From positions 1 through 64,000 of the forward strand of contig NZ_FQUF01000008.1 in the NCBI RefSeq assembly GCF_900129085.1: a stretch of DNA of 64,000 bases, given 5' to 3'. This document shows, piece by piece, positions 59,277 through 64,000 of the stretch. Below the pieces are notes generated by a model. The model did no database searches and was not told where the DNA came from. It was given only the letters and a program-made list of their open reading frames with translations. The stretch is from Atopostipes suicloacalis DSM 15692. GTDB lineage: Bacteria > Bacillota > Bacilli > Lactobacillales > Carnobacteriaceae_A. Position 1 is the first letter of the stretch; the number at the start of each line of letters is the position of its first letter. A program made the position numbers and the translations under genes.

Positions 59277-60174
59277 TCGCTTAGTCCTTGGTTTAAGTAC
59301 GGGGTTAGTTTTAAGCGGATGTAGTTCTTTCATGGGTCTGCGCCAACCTCTATATGACGGGCAACCGGTTGAGCCGGATGAAGAAGCTATTGCAACCTAT
59401 GAAAAAACCGGAGAAATCAGCGGTGAGGAGAAAGAATATTACTTTCGTTACCCTTTCAGTGAAGATATTTACCAGCCGAGTTTGGATTATTCAGAAAATG
59501 AACCGGTTCTGCTAACAGACAGCAACTATAAGATTGGTGAGGACCTGCCCGCTGGCCGTGTTTCTCTTTTAGGAAATGGAAGTGCCTTTGCTTCTGACAA
59601 TTATGAAGTCCATGTAGGAAATTTAAAAATTTATGACGAACAAGGAGAAATTTATTTTGAAAACCTGTTCCATTCCTTATATGGTCCTCTGGTTGCCCAA
59701 GTAGATTTTCGCCCAGGACATACGATTGAGATCATCGGAAATGACGCGGAGATATCGGTTTTTTACACAGAAAATTTCCCGGAGAATCCCTATCAATTAA
59801 TGGATCCTCCCCAAGTTTTGGAAAATCTAGGTCGTATTGGGGTTGAACAACCCCTAACCCAGGATGGAGATATTGTACATTTGAAAGCGGGTATCTATGA
59901 AGTGGGGCTTCATTTAGAGGCGGGGACTTATGAAGTGCTGGATGTCTTTGCCCCGCAGAGCACGGAGTTATATTTGTTTCGAGAAGGAGAAGAACCACGA
60001 GTTTTTGAACTAACGTTGAATGAGATAATTTATAATGTAGATGAAGAGGAAATTGAAGAAGTACCCGAAGAAACTCCTGAAATCGATCCTATTCAGATTG
60101 ATTTACAAGAGGGGGACAAGATCTATCCGAATTTAGTTTCTTCTTTAATCTTGAAGCGAGTTGTTGAAAAATAA
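59263..60174 (+). CDS. Lipoprotein of the ABC-2 exporter operon
   Basis: 303 residues from the ATG at 59263 (GGGGGC before it); the frame upstream to 59221 has no ribosome site. The signal peptide ends LVLSGC, giving lipidated Cys20. Two similar halves are visible: YKIGEDLPAGRVSLLG near 95 and HLKAGIYEVGLHLEAGTYEV near 215, a repeated Y-x-V-G-x-x-L-x-A-G-T pattern of beta sandwich type. The tail is rich in Glu and Pro. It probably helps the exporter outside the membrane or shields its substrate. Family not recognised. Confidence 0.75.
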   Translation: MKKFNRLVLGLSTGLVLSGCSSFMGLRQPLYDGQPVEPDEEAIATYEKTGEISGEEKEYYFRYPFSEDIYQPSLDYSENEPVLLTDSNYKIGEDLPAGRVSLLGNGSAFASDNYEVHVGNLKIYDEQGEIYFENLFHSLYGPLVAQVDFRPGHTIEIIGNDAEISVFYTENFPENPYQLMDPPQVLENLGRIGVEQPLTQDGDIVHLKAGIYEVGLHLEAGTYEVLDVFAPQSTELYLFREGEEPRVFELTLNEIIYNVDEEEIEEVPEETPEIDPIQIDLQEGDKIYPNLVSSLILKRVVEK

Positions 60175-60258
60175 GAGGAAATCTTTGTATAATAATCTAT
60201 TTTGAGAAATAATAAGGGTGATATATTAGGATGAACTAACTTATTAGGAGGATTTACT

Positions 60259-61242
60259 GTGCTAATTATTTCAAAAGATGAAATAAAAGAATTCTATTCA
60301 ATGAAAGAATGTATGGAAGCTGTAAAAGATGCTTTTTCCTTATTCTCACAAGGAAAGGTTGATGTTCCATTAAGGACTCAGATTCAAAATGAGGAAGGAA
60401 CAGGAACCTATTTATGTATGCCAGCGTATTGTAAGGAATACGATGCTTCTTGTGTGAAAGTTATAAACATGTTTCCTGAGAACGTTCAGAAAGATATCCC
60501 TTCAATTAATGCTCAAGTTTTAGTCATGAATACTGAAACAGGCGTAATCGATGGTATGGTTGATGGGACGTATGTGACACAATTACGAACAGGTGCAGCA
60601 AGCGGGGTTGCCTTTGAAATGCTCGGTAAAGAAAATTGTGAAATTGGGGCATTGATAGGAACTGGTGGGCAAGCAGCCACACAATTAGAAGCTATGCTAG
60701 AGGCAAAAAATTTAAAAGAAGTTCGCGTGGCGGATTTAGATATTGAACGAGCGGAGGCCTTTGTTGAAAAAATGAAATTAGAGCTTTCTCAATATAAAAC
60801 AGAGATCTTTGCCGTAAGTAGTGGAAATGAAGCGATAGATAATGCGGATTTAATTATTACAGTAACCCCTTCAAAAAAACCAGTATTCGATGCAAAGAAA
60901 GTGAAAGCAGGCGCTACAATTTCTGGAGTCGGGTCATTTCAGCCAGATATGCAAGAAATACCATCTGAATTATTACAACGTGCGAGTAAAATTTATTTTG
61001 ATTCAGAAGAAGCGGTTCTATCTGAAGCCGGAGATTTATTGATACCTTTAGAAAAAGGAGAAGTCACGAAAGAAAAATTTACTGGAGATATTGGTCAAGT
61101 GATTAATCATACAATTAAGGGCAGAGAGAATAATGAAGAAATTATATTTTTTAAAACAGTCGGTATCGCTGCACAAGATTTAATGACCACTCAGTCTATT
61201 TTTAACAAAGCCAAAACTGTTGGAACGAAGACATCAGATTAA
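60259..61242 (+). CDS. Ornithine cyclodeaminase/mu-crystallin family protein
   Basis: 327 residues, GTG start behind AGGAGG. The substrate-site segment is PLRTQIQNEEGTGTYLCMPAY (about 35-55), and VTQLRTGAASGVAFEML contains the conserved Arg. The Rossmann loop GTGGQAATQLEAM (about 134-146) binds NAD(P). Members are ornithine cyclodeaminase, alanine dehydrogenase or pyrroline/piperideine-2-carboxylate reductase; no neighbour fixes the substrate. Confidence 0.85.
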   Translation: MLIISKDEIKEFYSMKECMEAVKDAFSLFSQGKVDVPLRTQIQNEEGTGTYLCMPAYCKEYDASCVKVINMFPENVQKDIPSINAQVLVMNTETGVIDGMVDGTYVTQLRTGAASGVAFEMLGKENCEIGALIGTGGQAATQLEAMLEAKNLKEVRVADLDIERAEAFVEKMKLELSQYKTEIFAVSSGNEAIDNADLIITVTPSKKPVFDAKKVKAGATISGVGSFQPDMQEIPSELLQRASKIYFDSEEAVLSEAGDLLIPLEKGEVTKEKFTGDIGQVINHTIKGRENNEEIIFFKTVGIAAQDLMTTQSIFNKAKTVGTKTSD

Positions 61243-61339
61243 GAAATTTCTCAAAGAATGTTTACTAATCGAATTGTAGACGCTTCTGTTATCTATCAAG
61301 AAGGGAACACTTACTTAAAAAAGGGGCTTCTTAATTTAT

Positions 61340-61368
61340 TTGTAATTACCTTTAACAAGGTTTACAAT
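61340..61368 (+). promoter_or_regulatory. Promoter of the small membrane protein gene, with dyad
   Basis: TTGTAA (61340-61345), 17-base spacer, TACAAT (61363-61368). A perfect dyad ACCTT-TAAC-AAGGT (61348-61361) fills the spacer. Confidence 0.55.
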
Positions 61369-61399
61369 ATACATTAAATCTAAAAGAGGAAGGGATGCT

Positions 61400-61735
61400 A
61401 TGCAACTTCTTATTCAACAAGCGGTGCTGACAAATTTTAGACCTATATTCATTGTCATGCTTGCTATTTTAGCGATTTTCCTTATTTTGTCCATTATTCC
61501 AAGAGGACGAAATAGTAATATCAACTTTGTCACAGTATTAACTGTTTCAATCATTGAAGTCGTCATTGCAGCCGTTTTATTTTATACAGAAAGTAATTTA
61601 GTCGAATTATTTGAACAAACACCAGACAATTTGACCTTATATTTATTTATAGGAATTATTGGATTAGGGATAGCCAATCCGATTATCTTCCGTTTGCGAA
61701 ATAGCGGTGGGCAGCGATATCGTTATCACTATTAA
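61400..61735 (+). CDS. Small three-segment membrane protein, unknown
   Basis: 111 residues. Three hydrophobic segments (about 14-34, 43-62, 80-97) separated by a basic RGRNSN loop and an acidic TESNLVELFEQTPDNL loop, ending in a basic, Tyr-rich tail GGQRYRYHY. No family recognised. It has its own promoter with a dyad and its own terminator, so it is a real, regulated gene. RBS AGAGGAAGGG. Confidence 0.72.
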   Translation: MQLLIQQAVLTNFRPIFIVMLAILAIFLILSIIPRGRNSNINFVTVLTVSIIEVVIAAVLFYTESNLVELFEQTPDNLTLYLFIGIIGLGIANPIIFRLRNSGGQRYRYHY

Positions 61736-61744
61736 AGGATAAAC

Positions 61745-61799
61745 AAAAAGAGTTGATTCTATTAGGAGCAATAAGCCCATTAGAATCAACTCTTTTTTG
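61745..61799. terminator. Bidirectional terminator before the subtilase gene end
   Basis: AAAAGAGTTGATTCTA and TAGAATCAACTCTTTTTT form a long stem that serves both converging genes. Confidence 0.9.
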
Positions 61800-61807
61800 A
61801 TTAGAAA

Positions 61808-63772
61808 TTATTCTTGTTTTTTATTGTTCCAGCGAATGAAAAGCCCAACTCCTAATAATAATAGAATAAATAGTCCAACACCCACCATTATTCCGCCATA
61901 CATTGTTTGAAGGGTATTTTCTTCCACTTCTTCTTTGGAGATGCTTTCATCCTTTTCGTTAGAGTGATCTTGTGCCGTAGCCGCAACTAATTTAGGATCC
62001 AAGAAACCTACAGCTGTCGTGTGTTTAGTTTCCAAAACAAAGCGTCCATTCTCAATTTCACTATCGGCATGTAACCATTTTTTCTCTTTTTTATCCCAAT
62101 AACATGGACGTAACGCAAGAAGTCCATCCATATTAAAATGCTCAGTATCATAACTGACTTTCATCAAACCAGGGTAAGCATCATGGCGAGTCCCTTGCTG
62201 ATAAATAGAAATAGTGTAGATTCCTTGTGAAGATTCCTGATAACGTTCTACACCGATAGGAGCTCCTTCATAAAATCTTAAAATGGCTTCACCAGGCACA
62301 AAGTTTGCAGGAGGAATAGTCCAAGAAACGTCTTCTTTTGCAAGAATGAGCGATATATTTCGATTTCGAATCTGGGAAAGCTGATTTTTAGTTAAAAACA
62401 AAGCTTGTATATCCCCCATATTAATTTGTAAGGTCCCTTTGTCTTCAACTAAAGCTAAAATATTCCTTTCGAGTGTTCCAAGCTCTTCTCCAGGGATAAT
62501 ATCTGTTTGGTAAAACTCTGCTAAATCATCCGCACTCTCTGTTTCTTCAACATCCGCTTCTCGAGAGGAAGAAGGCTTTTTCACTTCTTCAGGTTCTTCT
62601 TGCTCGTCTTCGGCTTCTTTTTCCTCTTCATCAGGAGTCACGATCTCTTCGTCTTCATCTTCTGGAGGGACAAGTTCATTATTTTTTTCTTCTTCATCTG
62701 AGACATACTGCAATAAACCATGGCCAAATAAACCTGAATCTCCAATGTCTAGCGCTTGATTTTGCATGATTTTACGAATCTCTTCCCCGCGTGTACCATA
62801 TTTTTGCATCAAAATAGCTGCTAAGCCAGCTGCATGCGGAGCTGCCTGAGAAGAACCACTCATAAAAATATAAGGATAACTATAAGAGCTATCAGGAATA
62901 GAAAGGCCTCCGATATTTACTCCTGGTGCACTAAATTCATTTTCTTTTCCATAAATAATATCTAAAGCAGGATTTAATTCTTCATCGACTGCAGTAACGG
63001 CAATAACTTCATTATAGTGAGCAGGATAATTCACTGTTGTTTTGCCGTTTCCAGAAGCCGCAATAATCATAATTCCTTGATCATGAGCTGTTTTAATTAT
63101 TTCATATAATTCCGCATCATCCTGACTTAAGCCGGAACTTATCACAATAATATCCACATCAAGGTCAATGGAATGTTGAATACCTTTAATGACACTTCTA
63201 ACATCTGTAGAAACAGCACCTTCTTCATTCACGTCGTCTTCATGATAAATTTTAATTCCAAAAACTTCGGCATCTGGCGCAATTCCTTGATAAGTCGAAC
63301 CACGTTGAGCACTAATAATTCCCGCAATATGTGTCCCATGTCCGGAATGGTCATTTGACCAAGGATCATCCGCAAATACAGAATAACCGCCACTCATTGA
63401 GCTATCTGGATGCTGAAGAAAGAAGCCCGTGTCGAGAACCGCAATTGAAACCCCTGCCCCTGTATAGCCATCTGCCCAAGCTTGACCAATATTCATCATG
63501 TTATGATTCCATTGGGGATGGAGGTTAGAGGTATTTGGAGAAAATTTTTCCTCCATATCCTCTATGTCTTGAGGAGCATCTGTAGCTTCTTCCGCTTGAA
63601 CAAGAAGCGGACCTAGTTTTTCCTTAGAAGTACTGAAGGATTCTGCGTATTCTGTGGAAAAAGGCAAGAAATTTAAAAGATATAACTCCTCACTTGAAAA
63701 AAGGGGTACAGCAAACATCAAAACTAATCCAACAATTAATAAATTATGTAAAAATGGTTGTTTTCTGTTCAT
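61808..63772 (-). CDS. Membrane-anchored subtilisin-like serine protease (S8)
   Basis: 654 residues. An N-terminal hydrophobic segment (about 9-25) exports the protein. The S8 domain (about 85-360) has the full triad: Asp114 in AVLDTGF, His145 in SGHGTHIAG, Ser308 in SGSSQAAPHAAG, plus oxyanion Asn242 in ASGNGK. A very acidic linker (about 365-420) follows, then a second domain (about 425-600) with FYEGAPIGVERYQ, and a C-terminal membrane segment (about 628-648) ending in basic KKQE. No LPXTG motif. It probably sits on the outer face of the membrane. RBS GGGAGGAGG. Confidence 0.88.
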   Translation of the reverse strand: MNRKQPFLHNLLIVGLVLMFAVPLFSSEELYLLNFLPFSTEYAESFSTSKEKLGPLLVQAEEATDAPQDIEDMEEKFSPNTSNLHPQWNHNMMNIGQAWADGYTGAGVSIAVLDTGFFLQHPDSSMSGGYSVFADDPWSNDHSGHGTHIAGIISAQRGSTYQGIAPDAEVFGIKIYHEDDVNEEGAVSTDVRSVIKGIQHSIDLDVDIIVISSGLSQDDAELYEIIKTAHDQGIMIIAASGNGKTTVNYPAHYNEVIAVTAVDEELNPALDIIYGKENEFSAPGVNIGGLSIPDSSYSYPYIFMSGSSQAAPHAAGLAAILMQKYGTRGEEIRKIMQNQALDIGDSGLFGHGLLQYVSDEEEKNNELVPPEDEDEEIVTPDEEEKEAEDEQEEPEEVKKPSSSREADVEETESADDLAEFYQTDIIPGEELGTLERNILALVEDKGTLQINMGDIQALFLTKNQLSQIRNRNISLILAKEDVSWTIPPANFVPGEAILRFYEGAPIGVERYQESSQGIYTISIYQQGTRHDAYPGLMKVSYDTEHFNMDGLLALRPCYWDKKEKKWLHADSEIENGRFVLETKHTTAVGFLDPKLVAATAQDHSNEKDESISKEEVEENTLQTMYGGIMVGVGLFILLLLGVGLFIRWNNKKQE

Positions 63773-63807
63773 TCTGCCCCTCCTCCCTCTGGAATACGAC
63801 TAAATAA

Positions 63808-63813
63808 AGTATA
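63808..63813 (-). promoter_or_regulatory. -10 element of the subtilase gene
   Basis: TATACT on the minus strand, about 36 bases before the ATG. The -35 is weak. Confidence 0.4.
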
Positions 63814-63960
63814 ACATACGTGTAACAGAAATTGTAATAATTTTGTAATATAAAAGTTGCTAGTTACTTCTTATTTAGAATTATTATATTTGATTTGTTA
63901 AGGAATAGGAAAGAAAAGGTTTGGTAATTTAAGGAGAAGGTCTATTTATATTTAAATTTT

Positions 63961-64000
63961 GAAAAAATAAAAAGTGTAGACAGAAAAAACTCCGTCTACA
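63961..64000 (-). terminator. Terminator of a minus-strand gene beyond the window
   Basis: TGTAGACGGA and TCTGTCTACA pair on the minus strand, with a T-rich tail (63973-63961). It implies a minus-strand gene ending just past 64000. Confidence 0.6.

Overview
The window is AT-rich chromosomal DNA from a low-GC Gram-positive bacterium. Gene content (FabK-only fatty-acid cluster, cellobiose and fructose PTS genes, FLP-type Crp/Fnr regulator, rsmG-parA-parB-ychF order without noc, many Glu/Asp-rich surface proteins) points to the Lactobacillales, most likely the Carnobacteriaceae/Aerococcaceae side. I cannot name the genus from sequence alone. Most genes lie on the + strand with strong Shine-Dalgarno sites and rho-independent terminators. 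No rRNA, tRNA, CRISPR array or prophage was seen.

Layout. 1-333: the start of an IS200/IS605-type tnpB on the minus strand, with a tiny divergent ribbon-helix-helix-like gene and a dyad between them. 472-6786: degV, an FNR-like regulator operon, and a TetR regulator divergent from an ABC-ABC-permease operon. 6900-12004: a metal/redox block with a hemerythrin-like protein, a P1B-type ATPase with an unusual CPG motif, a DUF305 membrane protein, two small HMA proteins and a FetAB-type exporter. Two of its promoters carry FNR-type boxes with identical geometry. 12272-22042: a complete type II fatty-acid and malonyl-CoA cluster (fabH-acpP-fabK-fabD-fabG-fabF-accB-fabZ-accC-accD-accA-acpS) with no adjacent fabT or fapR.

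22200-27201: a vitamin B12 module. A cobalamin riboswitch precedes a DUF4430 lipoprotein and an ECF S-component. Then come a B12-dependent class II ribonucleotide reductase with two NrdR boxes 32 bp apart and a PduO-type adenosyltransferase. 27283-32132: ROK kinase, GH1 6-phospho-beta-glucosidase, orphan cellobiose IIC and a GntR/UTRA regulator, with cre-like sites. 32221-37837: SDR, a small HExxH protein, an mhqO/flavin reductase/mhqD quinone-stress operon behind an MhqR-type operator, an AEC transporter and a ChbG-like deacetylase. 37900-41948: a 52-bp tandem repeat array and fruRKA.

42112-47584: rsmG, parA, parB, DUF951, ychF, DUF1129 and CPBP protease, with an everted pair of parS-like half-sites before rsmG. 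47712-55748: an ogt-type methyltransferase, an 82-bp hairpin-rich repeat array, an M20 peptidase gene broken by one in-frame TAG, an NRDE protein, sbcD, and an sbcC broken by one in-frame TAA. 55930-60174: an unidentified ABC-2 exporter with two permeases, an ATPase and a lipoprotein. 60259-63772: an ornithine cyclodeaminase family protein, a small membrane protein, and a cell-surface subtilase.

The strongest items for follow-up are the FNR-box metal/hemerythrin regulon, the B12 supply-and-use module with NrdR boxes, the two Gln-to-stop lesions (sbcC and M20 peptidase), the two unrelated noncoding tandem arrays, and the 10-bp-phased repeats at the fruR promoter.
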